Source of the DNA: Antilocapra americana
Taxonomy: Eukaryota; Chordata; Mammalia; Artiodactyla; Antilocapridae
Assembly (NCBI GenBank): GCA_007570785.1
Contig: ML664662.1
Location: forward strand, 3,346,823 to 3,410,822
DNA: 64,000 nt
Direction: 5' to 3'
Shown: one piece after another, positions 1-13,679 of the stretch
Layout: every line of letters begins with the position of its first letter
How positions within the stretch are numbered: position 1 is the stretch's first letter
The notes under the pieces: generated by a model
What the model saw: only the letters and a program-made list of their open reading frames with translations
The model's database searches: none
What the model was told of the DNA's origin: nothing
Position numbers and translations under genes: made by a program

Positions 1-815
1 CGTTTTTTGAATGTTGAGCTTTAAGCCAACTTTTTCACTCTTCTCTTTCAATTTCATCAGGAGGCGCTTTAGTTCCTCTTCATTTTCTGTCATAAAGGTG
101 GTAACTGCATATCTGAGGTTATTGATATTTCTCCCAGTTATCTTGATTTCGGCTTGTGCTTCATCTAGTCCGGCATTTCACATGATGTACTCTGCATATA
201 ACTTAAATAAGCAGGGTGACAATATACAGCCTTGATACTCCTTTCCCTATTTGAAACCAATCTGTTGTTCCATGTCTGTGTCTAACTGTTGCCTCTTGAC
301 CTGCATACAGGTTTCTCAGGAGGCAGGTAAGGTGATCTGGTATTCCCATTTCTTGAGGAATTTTCCACAGTCTGTTGTGATCCACACAGTCCAAGGCTTT
401 AGCATAGTCAATGAAGCAGAAGAGGATGCTTTTCTGGAACTCTCTTGCTTTTTCTTTGATCCACTGGATGTTGGCAATTTAATCTCTTGGTCCTCTGCCT
501 TTTCTACATCCAACTTGAACATGTGGAAGTTCCCGGTTCACAAAATGTTGAAGGCTCACTTGGTGAATTTTGAGCATTCTTTGGTAGCGTGTGAAATGAG
601 GACAATTGAGCGGTAGTTTCAACATTATTTGGCATTGCCTTTCTTTGGGATTGGAATGAAAACTGACCTTTTCCAGTACTGTGGCCACTGCTGAGTTTTC
701 CAAATTTGCTGGCATATTGAGTGCAGCACTTTAACAGCATCATCTTTTAGGATTTGAAACAGCTCAACTGGAATTCCATCACCTCCACTAGCTTTGTTTG
801 TAGTGATACCATATT
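1..815 (-). mobile_element. BovB (RTE) LINE fragment, runs off left edge
   Basis: The minus strand encodes broken pieces of the BovB reverse transcriptase (VDHNRLWKIPQEMGIPDHLT, NLYAGQEATVR, DWFQIGKG). The region corresponding to YADD is read near 95-115 as YAVTT, so the catalytic aspartates have been lost through a 3-nt deletion. Upstream RT and linker sequence continues to about 810. Several frameshifts make it a dead copy. It lies in the same orientation as SYTL5. Confidence 0.85.
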
Positions 816-924
816 GTCTTGAAATTGTTTAGTCAACCTTCCCTGACAAATTGGAAATTCACCAAGGGATAAAAAAGCAGCAATGTCTAAGAACTTCCAC
901 ATTTACCAATTGACATATAGTACT

Positions 925-1148
925 AGGGTCTTCCCTGGTGGTTCAGTCAGTAAGTATCCACTTGCAATGCAGGAGATCTGGGTTTGATCCTTAGGTCAGA
1001 GCGAACCTCAGAGCGATCCCCTGGAGAAGGAAAGGGCAACCCATTCCAGTATTCCTGCCTGGAAAATCCCATGGACAGACGAGCCTGGCAGGCTATAGTA
1101 CATGGGGTTACAAGAGTCAGACTCAACATAGCAACTAAATGAACACAT
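925..1148 (+). repeat. Bov-tA/BOV-A SINE
   Basis: It starts with the tRNA-Glu-like head (CTTCCCTGGTGGTTCAGTCAG...GGGTTTGATCC) and continues with the BovA body (GGAAAGGGCAACCCATTCCAGTATTC...GGAGCCTGGCAGGC-like...GAGTCAGAC). The copy is complete but diverged. Confidence 0.85.
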
Positions 1149-1339
1149 AGGCCAATAACATTGGCAGAGCTAAATGTTGAATTTATTTGTATAAACAAAA
1201 TGCATAGGTGAGAAAGTCTTTTAGCTCTACTCTTCAGTGATCTAACAGAAGAACAAAGCCATTACTCTGTCTTAGCTACCCTGAGCATGTAACGCGTCAC
1301 CTAATACACCTTAGGTAAGAGTGAAGTAAGTCAGAAAGA

Positions 1340-1695
1340 GAAACACATTAATGCATGTATGTGGACTCTAGGAAAATGGTACAGATGATCCTAGTTCCAG
1401 GGCAGAAATAGAGACAGAGATGTGGACATGGGAAGTGGGGGAAGGAGGGTGGGACAAATTGAGAGACTAGGATTGACACATATACACACCCGTTTGTAAA
1501 ACAGAGAGCTAGTAGGAAGCTCTTGTGTAGCACAGGGAGCTTAGCTCGCTGCTCTATGATGATGGAGGGGGTGGGGTGGAAGAGAGGGGGTCCAAGAGGG
1601 AGGGGATCTATGTATACAAATAGCTGATTCACTCTGTTGTACAGCAGAAACTAAACACAACATTGTAAAGCAATTCGACTACAATTTAACAAAAA
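1340..1695 (+). mobile_element. L1 3' end (diverged)
   Basis: The typical ruminant/mammalian L1 3' end order is present: tail of ORF2, then GGGCAGAAATAGAGACAGAGATG, AACAGAGAGCTAGTAGGAAGCTC, TTAGCTCGCTGCTC, CTGATTCACT and TTGTAAAGCAATT. It ends in an A-rich stretch. No coding capacity remains. Confidence 0.75.
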
Positions 1696-2052
1696 GAATG
1701 CAGAATCTAGGGGTACTTCAACCTAAGTATGGTGTCAAGGGTCTGGCTGAACTCCTGATTTCCATACTGCCTCACATAATTGATGTTTATAATGAGGAAA
1801 GTCACATGTATGCAAAGAAAACACAAATCAGGGGCCCAGCGGTGTGAGACACTACACCTATGGAGGAGGTCTGAGAGCAGTTATGGGGGGATGCTGCAGC
1901 AGAGGGCAGTGTCCCACCCATTCCTGCTCAGCACTCACCCTTAAGTACAGAACTCTGTTTACTATAAATGCACACAACTCTACCCGAGAGGATTTTTTTT
2001 TCAATCCCAAGAGCCTGGAGCTCCTGTGCACAGAGCAAGTCAGAATAAGTAA

Positions 2053-2136
2053 GAGATCTTCCCAACTCAGGGATCGAACCTGGGTCTCACACATTGCAGG
2101 CAGATTCGTAACCATCTGAGCCACCAGGGAAGTCCA
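2053..2136 (-). repeat. tRNA-derived SINE head (Bov-tA type)
   Basis: Reverse complement reads ACTTCCCTGGTGGCTCAGATGGTTACGAATCTGCC...GACCCAGGTTCGATCCCTGAGTTGG, the tRNA-Glu-like head without the BovA body. A- and B-box-like segments remain visible. Confidence 0.75.
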
Positions 2137-3667
2137 CTCTAGACCTCATGTAACCCTAGAGGATACAGCTACAGTTCAAGAGAATCACATACTGTCATGA
2201 CTCCACTATTTCTCACCTCTTCTTTCACTTGTCCATCACTTCATGGAAGGAAGAGTCATTTTTCTCAGGACACCAGGATTTTGCGAATTGCTTTAGGCTT
2301 AGTATTTGTGAAGCTTGTGGCTTTAATTGCTCACCCTTTGCTGCCACTAAGAAGGGCTGAGCTTACTCAAAGCAGGTTAAAATAGGAAGAAAGGAATTAG
2401 CACCAGGCAAATTAAGCAGAAGCACAGGAAAGAGGTGAAAGTAATTTTCCTTTGGAGAACAGTCCTTATAACCATTATTCTTTTGCGTCACAAAACTCTC
2501 ACAGCTAGTATCACAGAATGAACTGGACGTACTTTTAGAGATGTACTATAAATTTGAACAATTTTTAAAGCCTGGTAAGGAAAGGAGTTTGCTCAGAGCA
2601 TTAGAAACTAGCTATACAGCATTTTATCTACTGCGCAAAACAAACCAGTATTGACTTTGTGGAAGTGGTCCTGACTCAGAGCTAAAACACTCCCAGCTTG
2701 CTAATATTTCAAATAGTAGCAAGAGGATGCTGCCTAATTGCCATCTGAATCTCAAAGATGTTACTGAAAATGACATTGGGGACAGGAAGATGATTTTACT
2801 TCTGATGAAAGAAGGGTGCATCACATAATGACAGGATGGGTTTCATTGACTTATTTTGCCCAAAATAATAGATATGAGGAAAGAATGACTTTTCTAGTCA
2901 TTAAGATACCAAACATGTCTTATTTACTGGAAGGAAAGAGAGAGAGAGAGAGGGAGGGAGAGAGTGAGCCAGAGGGAGCGAGCTGGTGGATGGGATGAGA
3001 ATGAGGATCAGCTAAGAAGTTAAAGGCTGCTGTGAATGGTGTGGTTTCTGCTTTTGGATCAGAGCCAACCAAATCAGCTTGTGAAGCTTCACAGACACTG
3101 TGACAGTCAATCCCAGGCCTCCCAGAGAGCAATTAAGAACCGGATAAAACTAGAATGCGCTTGGGCAGGGGGTGGGGTTGGGGGACAGGAGAAAGTGGTT
3201 GGTTGTCAGAGGTACAGGTTCCTGTGGTTCAGTACTTGCCGTATCCTCCAATGTCATGATAGAAATGCTTCTGAGAAACACAGCAGCATCCTTTTTCCAT
3301 CTTCTTACCGAACAAAATCAATTTTCAGTTGTAAGTTCCACTCTTCTGTATTTTAGAGGACAGTATTGATGTCCCCTCCAGATTCCCTCAGATCCCTTGC
3401 AGCAGGCTCCACCCACCCATCCCAAGCTTCTGGGTACTTTTCTGCTAATGGTTTGCACTTATAATGTTCAGAGCTTTGCCTTTAGCACTGGAGGCCAAGC
3501 ATGCCTTGAAGTATGCCTCCCCTGACCCTCAGTAAAACAATTCAGATAAACAATCAAGAATTATTTAGTATAAAAATATACTACTATTTATATAGTACAT
3601 ACAAATAAGATTTCATGAAATGTATTTTTTAAAAAGATTTTTTACCTGAAAATAAATTTAACTGGAC
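2137..3667. other. Intron stretch without recognisable gene
   Basis: This mostly unique intronic DNA contains a GA-rich simple repeat at about 2935-2975 and a TA-rich patch near 3560-3650. Short ORFs here have no recognisable similarity. Confidence 0.5.
2935..2975. repeat. (GA)n simple repeat
   Basis: A run of GAGAGA with GGGA interruptions. It translates to nonsense repeats such as KRERERE and has no sign of function. Confidence 0.8.
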
Positions 3668-3678
3668 ATCCTATATCA

Positions 3679-4321
3679 GTTCAGTTCAGTTGCTCAGTCG
3701 TGTCCAATTCTTTGTGACCCCATGAATCGCAGCACGCCAGGCCTCCCTGTCCATCACCAACTCCCGGAGTCTACCCAAACCCATGTTCATTGAGTCGGTG
3801 ATGCCATCCAGTCATCTCATCCTCTTTCGTCCCTTTCTCCTCCTGCCCCCAATCCTTCCAAGCATCAGGGTCTTTTCCAATGAGTCAACTCTTCGCATGA
3901 GGTGGCCAGAGTATTGGAGTTTCAGATTCAACATCAGTCCTTCCAATGAACACCCAGGACTGATCTCCTTTATNNNNNNNNNNNNNNNNNNNNNNNNNNN
4001 NNNNNNNNNNNNNNNNNNNNNNNNNNNNNNNNNNNNNNNNNNNNNNNNNNNNNNNNNNNNNNNNNNNNNNNNNGGCCTCCTTGTCCATCACCAACTGCCG
4101 GAGTCTACCCAAACCCATGTTCATTGAGTCGGTGATGCCATCCAGTCATCTCATCCTCTTTCGTCCCTTTCTCCTCCTGCCCCCAATCCTTCCAAGCATC
4201 AGGGTCTTTTCCAATGAGTCAACTCTTCGCATGAGGTGGCCAGAGTATTGGAGTTTCAGATTCAACATCAGTCCTTCCAATGAACACCCAGGACTGATCT
4301 CCTTTAGGATGGACTGGTTGG
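3679..4321 (-). mobile_element. BovB 3'-end insertion split by an assembly gap
   Basis: The minus-strand BovB 3' end begins with the typical TTCAGTTCAGTTGCTCAGTCG terminus at 3679. An 11-bp near-perfect direct repeat flanks the whole unit: ATCCTATATCA (3668-3678) and ATCCTGTATCA (4322-4332), consistent with a single insertion and its target-site duplication. Inside, 3740-3972 and 4074-4306 are nearly the same sequence on either side of the Ns. Confidence 0.85.
3974..4073. other. Assembly gap (100 Ns)
   Basis: Exactly 100 N characters, the usual placeholder for a gap of unknown size. Both edges lie in the same BovB segment, so true content and length are unknown. Confidence 0.99.
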
Positions 4322-4529
4322 ATCCTGTATCATCAATTTCTAAATCTGGAAACCCAATCTAAGGGAACCTATAAACAATGACTTATTGGGACGTGCAATG
4401 GTCCAGCTCCTCAAAATGTAAAAACCTAGAGATACCAATACTTTATGCCCCAGAATCCCTTGCAGGATTAAGCTCAGTTCTTAAACTCATACCTCACCAG
4501 AGACAGCAAATTGCTCATCTTCTTTGCTT

Positions 4530-4675
4530 TTTTAAAAAATTGAGGTATAGTTGCTTTACAATATTTTGTTGGTTTCTGCTTACAGAAAATTGAATCAGCT
4601 CTATGTAGACATATATCCACTCCCTCTTGGAGCTCCCTCTGACCCCCCTCCATCCCACCCATCTAGGTCACTTAC
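4530..4675 (-). mobile_element. L1 3' end fragment
   Basis: AAATTGAGGTATAGTTGCTTTACAATATT is the reverse of the L1 3' tail. It continues with GATGGGTGGGATGGAGGGGG-like sequence on the minus strand. Noncoding. Confidence 0.7.
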
Positions 4676-4764
4676 TCCCTTAGTGGTAGCTCCCGGAATC
4701 ATTTCAATTAATAAATTCCTCACTTAGGAATCTTTGTCTGAGGATTCATTTCTGGGAGAGTAGG

Positions 4765-4860
4765 AATTTTTTTAAACTTTTTTATTTTGTATTAGGGTAT
4801 AGCCAATTAGCAGACAATGTTGTGAGAGTTTCAGATGAACAGGAAAGGGACTCAGCCATG

Positions 4861-4892
<32 letters not shown>

Positions 4893-5235
4893 CACATATA
4901 CATATATACACATATACACATATGTATACACATATATACATATATATATACACATATACACATATACACATATATATATATATACATATATATATATACA
5001 CCCATTCTCTCCTAAACTCCCCTCCCCTCCAGGCTGCCATATACCATTGAGCAGAGCTCCCTGTGCTATATAGTAGGAACTTGTTGGTTATCCATTTAAG
5101 CATAGCAGTGTGTACATGTGTACATGTTCATCCCAAACTCCCTAACTATCCCCTTCCCTCATTCATCTCCCTAGCAACCAAAAGTTCCTTCTCAAAGTCT
5201 GTGAGTCTATTTGACTTTTCAGTATTAGCTAAGAC
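4765..5235 (-). mobile_element. L1 3' end carrying an expanded TA/CA microsatellite
   Basis: Flanking pieces (CTTTTTTATTTTGTATTAGGG, AGCAGAGCTCCCTGTGCTATA, TATCCATTTAAGCATAGCAGTG) are the reversed L1 3' end. The segment that normally holds ATATATGTATAC has expanded to a 140-bp array of ATATAC/ATACAC units at 4858-5000. Confidence 0.75.
4858..5000. repeat. (TA)n/(CA)n compound microsatellite
   Basis: Alternating purine-pyrimidine tract of TATATA, CATATA and CACATA units, about 140 bp. It grew inside an L1 3' end. The ORFs of I, Y, T and H over it are spurious. Confidence 0.95.
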
Positions 5236-6275
5236 ATTTTTTCAAAGGATTTAAGATAGATATCTGACAAATCACACCAAATCAACAACTCCTCACAGTG
5301 TGAAAGGAATTAAATATCACTGCCTTGAAGAGCATTGTGTTTGTTAATTACAGTTCACTTAATATGTCTTTAAAAAAACAAAACTCAGCTGTCTCAAGTG
5401 TCAAGTCCCAGGAAACCAGTTAAGAGCCATTTGCCATGTTCCTCTGAGAGACTGCTGTGCCTTGCCTAAGCCATTCATACATTCCCCTGCTTTGAAACTC
5501 CTGAAAAGAAATAAAAGTCTAACTAGGCATCTGAAAAACAATCATTTCCACTCCGATATGAGTTTTTTAAAAATGATGCTCAAGCCAAGCTGCTCCAGGA
5601 AAAGAGCAATGAACCATGAAGAAATATGCATGGAAGAGGAGAAGGGGGAATTAACTGCTAAGCTACACCAGGTAATAGATAGCAGAGACCAGAATCTTGC
5701 AAATTCTCTTTTGGGGAATCTGCTGTTACAGTGGAGGCTGCAGTTCTGCTTGAAGAACCTAATGAGAAAAGAAAGTCTGCAAGCTTGACTACTTGGCTTT
5801 GCAGAATTCCTCCAGCTCCAAGAAAATAAAAAAGGAGTTAACACCTTTTAGGCATGGCAGTGAAGGAAAGACAGGCCACTTCCTAAGGAATAATTTGGAG
5901 ATAATTTAACTCATTTCACAGTGGCAGTCCTTTAATGAATGAGTCATCACTGTGATAAATACATGTTACAGAAAAAGGACATTTTGCTCTCCTGATCTTT
6001 CAAACATCCTGACTCTCCTTATTGGGAAGACACTGTTCTTGGCCTGGTTCAGTCGAGGCACCATGACTATTCTGTCTCTAAACCAAAGCACCCTGACGAT
6101 TATATTCTATCTGTTGATCTTGGGTATTTACAATCTCAAAGATAAAGTCTATTTAGGAACAACTTTCTAATTTACAAAACACCCCTGGGTCAATACACCA
6201 GTCTTTGGTGAAACATGTCCATATGGCTTTATAAGCTTTATGTGTGTGGTTCTTTCTATGCATTGTTTTTTTTTT
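5236..6275. other. Intron stretch, nothing recognised
   Basis: I see no exon, RNA gene or clear repeat. The ORFs at 5462-5788 (plus) and 5542-5844 (minus) overlap each other, lack family features and have no flanking splice logic. Confidence 0.45.
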
Positions 6276-6462
6276 AACCCATAGTAAATACTACAGTACT
6301 CCAGGATCCTCAGTTAGGTAAATCCTTGGATATGGAGCTGCAGGAGAATACAGAGGAACTGTGGATAGGAAAAGCTTACTATCAAGATATACTCTGATTT
6401 TTGACAGGCAATGTGAGGGAGTGGGGTCAGCGTAACTAACTCCTGTTATTTCAGGGTCAACT
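6276..6462 (+). mobile_element. Tc/mariner-type DNA transposon remnant
   Basis: AGTAAATACTACAGTACTCC, a middle part GAGGAACTGTGGATA, and the end AGGGTCAACTGTAT match the same family as the element at 48964-49655, whose termini read TTGA(C)CCTTGAACAA. The family name (possibly Kanga/Tc2-like) is from memory and unsure. Confidence 0.55.
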
Positions 6463-7710
6463 GTATCAATACACAGAAGTTGTTACGACACAAGGAATAA
6501 ACCCAGGCAGGTAGATTCTGAAACAACCATGTAAGCACTGTGATATTGAAGAGTATGATTCTTACTCTTCTTAAGTAACTGTAAAATGAAATAATTTCAT
6601 TTTTCTTCCTTGAGCGAGGAGACTAAGTGTTTTGAATGGGGGACTCCATCTTTCCTCTTTATATAGATATATTGTCCCTTTTAAATGCCAGCCTGAAATA
6701 TGAGCCAAGATAGCTCATTCAGCAAGTCCCCACGAGGCTGAACAAAAATAGCAGCTCTAATAATTTTGATCCCTGTCTTAGAGTTAGGAACTCAGCAATC
6801 AAAACCAAAAATGAGATTTTCCTACATAAGGTTTTGTGGGACAAGATAGGGGGCTACCCCAAGAGAAGTCAAAAGAAATGATTTCAAGGACAAATGCAAC
6901 CAGAGTTTAAAGTATTTTTTATCATAAAGGAAATATAGCTACATTCTTAAGAATTTGGAAAGGAATTAATACAATCATAATCTTTTGAAAGTGGATGATA
7001 AATTATTCATTTTATGCTTATTTTTTTCTTTGAAGTTTTACCTAAAATGACACAAATTTGTAGGGATGCTATAGGGAAAAAGATATCGGTATGGACAGTA
7101 CCTGCACTCTTAATGACCTATGAAGATAGATCTTTTTTCTCATCGTTGCCTTGGATAATATACCAGTCATGAAAATCAGCCTTGACTTCTGTTCCAACAG
7201 GATAAAGAGCATTCAGCCTGATAGGTAATGACTAGGCTCTTGGCTATCCTTTTTCTCTTTACTTTTCTTGACAAGGTGATTTGGGAGCTGGCCCTCTGAT
7301 AACAAGTTAGAGGTGGTAGAACTATAAGAAGTGGACTTTATGGAAATTCTCTGAGGCAATTCAAAGGAAATTATTGTTAATTTTTTAAAGTTGCAAGGAA
7401 TGCATATGACACCCAGAGGTTTCTTTTTCCAAAACTTACACAGAGAAAAAATCAATAAATCAATGAAAACAATTCATTTTCCTGGATTTATTTATGTGAA
7501 CTGCAGCCCTGAGTCTCCAAGAAACATCAAGTCTCAGCCATGCAAGTAACACGGATGATTTTGATAGCTGTAATTCCAGAAATATAAGTGCTTACCATTT
7601 CAACTAAAAACTATCCTCCTGGCTTTTTCATGTTATGTATTAGAAGATCACTGAGAGGGAATATATTACAGGTATCTAGAAGCATTGTTTGGATAGAAAT
7701 ATACAAACCT
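6463..7710. other. Intron stretch, nothing recognised
   Basis: AT-rich unique intronic DNA. The minus-strand ORF 7213-7455 was tested as the next SYTL5 exon and does not match the family (SYSSTTSNLLSEGQ...). Confidence 0.45.
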
Positions 7711-7925
7711 GGGCTTTCCTGGTGGCTCAGACGGAAAACAATCCACCAGCAATGTGCGAGACCTGGGTTTGATCCCTCGGTTAGGAAGATCCTCTGGAGA
7801 AGGGCATGGCAACCCACTCCAATATTCTTGCCTGGAGAATCCCCATGGACACAGGACCATAGCAGGATATAGTCCATGGGGTCGCAAAGAGTCGGACACA
7901 ACTGAAGTGACTGAGCACAAATGCA
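7711..7925 (+). repeat. Bov-tA SINE
   Basis: Complete unit from GGGCTTTCCTGGTGGCTCAG to GTCGGACACAACTGAAGTGACTGAGC. The flanks ATATACAAACC and ATATACCAACC look like a target-site duplication with one mismatch. It lies about 60 bp downstream of the SYTL5 exon-5 donor, antisense to the gene. Confidence 0.9.
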
Positions 7926-7978
7926 TATACCAACCCTGTCCTCAGTCTATTCCTTTGGCCAATATGGTATGTGTCTCA

Positions 7979-9265
<1,287 letters not shown>

Positions 9266-9475
9266 GCTTCCCTGGTAGCTCAGTGGGAAAAATCCCACCT
9301 GCCATGCAGGAAACAGAGGTTTAATCCCTGGGTCAGGAAGATCCTCAGGAGAAGGAAATGGCAACCCAGTATTCCTGCCTGGAAAACACCATGGATAGAA
9401 GGGCCTGGCAGGCTATATAGTCCACCGGGTTGCTAAGAATTAGACATGACTGAGCTACTAAACAACAACAACAAA
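9266..9475 (+). repeat. Bov-tA SINE
   Basis: AGCTTCCCTGGTAGCTCAGTGG head, GGCAACCCAGTATTCCTGCC body and GAATTAGACATGACTGAGC end, followed by an (AAC)-rich tail AACAACAACAACAA. Confidence 0.9.
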
Positions 9476-10327
9476 CTTCTTGCCATGTTTCAAAAAGGCT
9501 ATCAGGCCACTCATATTGCCATCTTAGGTTTTCCTAAAATCCTTCTCTACATTATTAACTTTTCAAGTGTGGACCTTTGAACATTTTCTTTCCAACTAGG
9601 TGTTACATTCTTTGATGACAATCAGATCCCAGTTTGGAGTTTCATCAGAGTTCAGTGCAGCACTAGGTAGGACTCTTTTGACAATTCAGGATGTATATCA
9701 TTCATGGTAATGTTTAGCTCCTTACTGTCTCCCAGCCCCAAGCTTGCCATTCTGTAACCCACACAGTGATGCCTGGTCTCGGGTCCACAAACACTACCTC
9801 CTAGAGGCCCTTGTGGGCTCCATCGAATTCAATCAGATCACAGAGTATTTTTGATGAGCCAGGCACCATGCTGAATACTGCAGCACAGAAGTAAAAAAGC
9901 CAGTAAAAGAGCTTACAATTAAAAAGAGGGGAGGGAGGGTGTATCTGGCGAGATCAGTTCATTTATTTTACATTCTTGTGTAAGGGGGGGCTTGATGTCA
10001 GAGTGCAAAATCAAGAGTGATGCAGAGACAAAGCCCTTGTGGGAGCCCCAAGGAGAGACAAATAGGTTTATAATAGGCTCAAGATATAGGACATATGGCC
10101 CCTCTAGCTATTCTACCCATTCATCACTGCTAATTAATGAAGTTATGGTTAGTCATGAGTGTTTGAGTCAAATGACATTTAGGATTCATGCCTACTCATA
10201 GTAAAAGATTCTTTAAAAAAAGAAAAAAAATACATTTTCTGTAGAGACAGATAGATGAAGGCTCAGGGACTGGCAGCCTTCCACATTGGCTTTTGCTGAG
10301 AACAAAGTCTTGCTACCCAGTGTGCGT
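9476..10327. other. Intron stretch, mostly unique
   Basis: A possible old repeat lies near 9830-9930 (GAGCCAGGCACCATGCTGAATAC). There is no gene. Confidence 0.4.
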
Positions 10328-10530
10328 GTATGTGCTCAGTCGTATCTGACTCTTTGTGACCCCATGGACTGTAGCCCACCAGCTCCTCTGGTCATGGGAT
10401 TTCCCAGGAAAGAAGACTGAAGTAGGCTGCCATATTCCCTTCTCCAGGGCTCTTCCCAGCCCAGAGATCAAACCCACGTCTACTGCGTTGGCAGGTGGAT
10501 TCTTTATGGCTGTGTCATCAGGGAAGCCTC
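10328..10530 (-). repeat. Bov-tA SINE
   Basis: Reversed unit: GTGCTCAGTCGTATCTGACTC, CCCATGGACTGTAGCCCACCAG, and the tRNA-like head ending CATCAGGGAAGCCT. Confidence 0.9.
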
Positions 10531-10689
10531 ACGCTACTCAGAACAAACCATAAAGCCACTTGGTAGAGATTAGGATTCTCATTACCTGGACCACAAAACT
10601 GGCCACCAGCTGACTAAGAAATAGAGACTATATAGATTGCAACAGGCAGGGCTATGAAGCAACACTTTGCCCCTTGGGTCCTTTTTTAA

Positions 10690-10866
10690 ATTTTTGATGT
10701 GGACCATTATTACAGTCTGTATTGAGTTTGTTACAATATTATTTGTTTTATGCTTTGGTTTTGTGGCCATGAGGCATGTGGAATCTTAGCTCTCCGACCA
10801 TGGATTGAAGTCACACCTCCTGCACTGGAAGGCAAAGTCTGAATCACTGGACCACCAGGGAAATCC
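10690..10866 (-). repeat. CHR-type tRNA SINE
   Basis: Reversed CHR structure: GGCCATGAGGCATGTGGAATCTTAGCTC...GACCATGGATTGAAGTCACACCTCCTGCACTGG...ACCACCAGGGAAATCC. Confidence 0.8.
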
Positions 10867-11618
<752 letters not shown>

Positions 11619-12393
11619 TCATTTAAAACAATCAGAAGACAAATTCACACACAAAATGGTAAGAAACGAAAGCTATTTCCTAGTCTTCATTCATGTTTCT
11701 ACATTAACACAGGACAGAGAAGTCAAAGTAACTGGCAGTGACGTTTCCATCTTATGTTTCCCAGTCACACATGTATTTTTCATCTGTTGAGTGTTCCACA
11801 GTTAAATGAAGATTAAGAGTGGGGCGCATCTGTGGGAGTTTTGCTTAGATAAGTTTTGTAGAGATAATCGCAATGGAGGAATTAAACATTCTTCCTCTAC
11901 AAATATTTTTAGGGCAGAGGACCCAAGGTTCACAAGAACTCCAAATACCTAGAGGCTGAATTGTAGCATGGGATTCTAGAAACAATATTATTTTGGAGCA
12001 CATAAGCTAGACTTCCTGGGAGGGTGAGTAGCTTGGCACACACCTTCTGACAGTCTACACTGCTGAGTTTGAATGGAGGAAGCAGCCAGAACTAACTGCT
12101 TCCTTGTAACTTGACTCTGCTCTCTCTGTGGCATTAATCCCAGGGTTACCAATCTGGGAAAGCCCTTCCTTGCAAATACGACACCAAGAAAGGGCATTGG
12201 AAGCAGGTCTAAGCCTCCTAGCCAGGCTTCAAAATCAGGGCATTTTTTTCCAATATGTGAGAGGTGAGATACCCTAGAAATAGACCCACAGATGTCTGCT
12301 CCAGCTTTACTGTAGCCCAGATGAGAAATATGATTTTAAACATACATTTCACTCAATATTTAAGCAGTTCAATTGTGGTCTGAATGCACAGAC

Positions 12394-13021
12394 TAGCATT
12401 CTCAAAATGGGGTGTTACAGTAAATCCCTACATAAAACAAATTCAGTTCTGAGAGTGTGTTCGTAAGTCCAAAAAAGTTAGCCTAAGTATCCAGCTAATA
12501 TAATTGGCTGCTATTTACGTGAGAAGTTTGTAATACTTCTGTGTGTATACAATACATAAAAACAAATACAAAAAGAAGACAAATTAGTACAATTCAACAG
12601 CTGGCATATAGGGGCTGGCATTGAGTGAACAGGCAAGAATAATTATTAACTGGAGGAGGGAGGGGAAGTGGGAGATGGCAGAGCTGAAAGATGGTCAGCA
12701 ATAGGAGATGAAGGGCAAACTGTAATTTCATTCACATCTGATTTAGCTGGACATGAAAATGCACATTCACATGTTTGAGAGTTCACAACTTGAAGGTTCA
12801 TATGTAGGGAACTTACTGTATTTGCATTTGGTGACAGTATAATTCTTCATTGAGTGAAACTGCCTTGTGCATTTCAGGCCATTTAGCATCCCTCATTGCC
12901 ACTGATTCCCCCACAGTCATTGGGATAACCAGATAGGGCCCCTAGCATTTCCAAACACTTCCCTAGCCTGATTGGGGGAGGGGCACTTTACAAAATATCA
13001 GCCCTTGGTTGAGAATCCCTG
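12394..13021 (-). mobile_element. MER20 hAT element, interrupted by a Tc/mariner MITE
   Basis: Reversed MER20: GGTTGAGAATCCCTG at the right end, and CCACAGTCATTGGGATAACCAGA, CATTTAGCATCCCTCATTGCC and GACAGTATAATTCTTCATTG internally. The left terminus TAGCATTCTCAAAATGG is separated by the 12418-12818 insertion. The family is a nonautonomous hAT-Charlie element. Confidence 0.7.
12418..12818. mobile_element. Tc1/mariner-superfamily MITE with TA target duplication
   Basis: Terminal inverted repeats CAGTAAATCCCTACATA (12418) and TATGTAGGGAACTTACTG (ending 12818) are flanked by TA at 12416-12417 and 12819-12820. There is no transposase ORF, so it is an internally deleted nonautonomous copy about 400 bp long. 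Confidence 0.85.
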
Positions 13022-13407
13022 GATAAAAAAAAGTAACATTTAAATGAAATCTGAAATACATCCCTATTGAAAAACCAAAGGTTTCTTCCACAATGTGAAT
13101 CATGTAAGGCATCTGTTTTATGTTACTTTAACTGTTTAGCAAAGTATTAGAAGTGCATTCAGGAAAAGAACTGTCTGTGATGAAGAGCAATGTCTTCCCT
13201 GAAAACCTCAGTGTGCCACATATGAGAAAAATGACTATGGATTAACTTCATCTTCCCTGTTGTAAATTGAAGATTTAAATTTGATGCCACCAAGTTTTGA
13301 AATGATCTAAGGGATTCAACAGAGGAAATTCAACTGTGGTCTTTTGATACATAATATAGAGAAGTTATTTAGCCCACCAAAATGAAGATTAAAGCAGTTT
13401 TGCTTTA

Positions 13408-13560
<153 letters not shown>

Positions 13561-13679
13561 TCAACTGTTCAGCCAAATAATTAACTCTCAAACACCCCTA
13601 ATTGAGTAAAAGATAGCCAGTTAGAGTCCATCTCACTCCTTGGAGTAATTTATGGTGATCATAATCCACTGTTAGTTGA

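Noticed and set aside
2053..2136. Functional tRNA gene
   Set aside because: tRNA-like boxes here and in many SINEs belong to Bov-tA/CHR heads; no intact cloverleaf or terminator.
4822..5103. ORFs rich in Tyr/Ile/His/Thr on both strands
   Set aside because: They are translation of a TA/CA microsatellite.
7213..7455. Minus-strand ORF as the next SYTL5 exon (sixth coding)
   Set aside because: The peptide (SYSSTTSNLLSEGQLPN) does not match the expected linker after PGSDR, and no fitting acceptor gives the needed phase.
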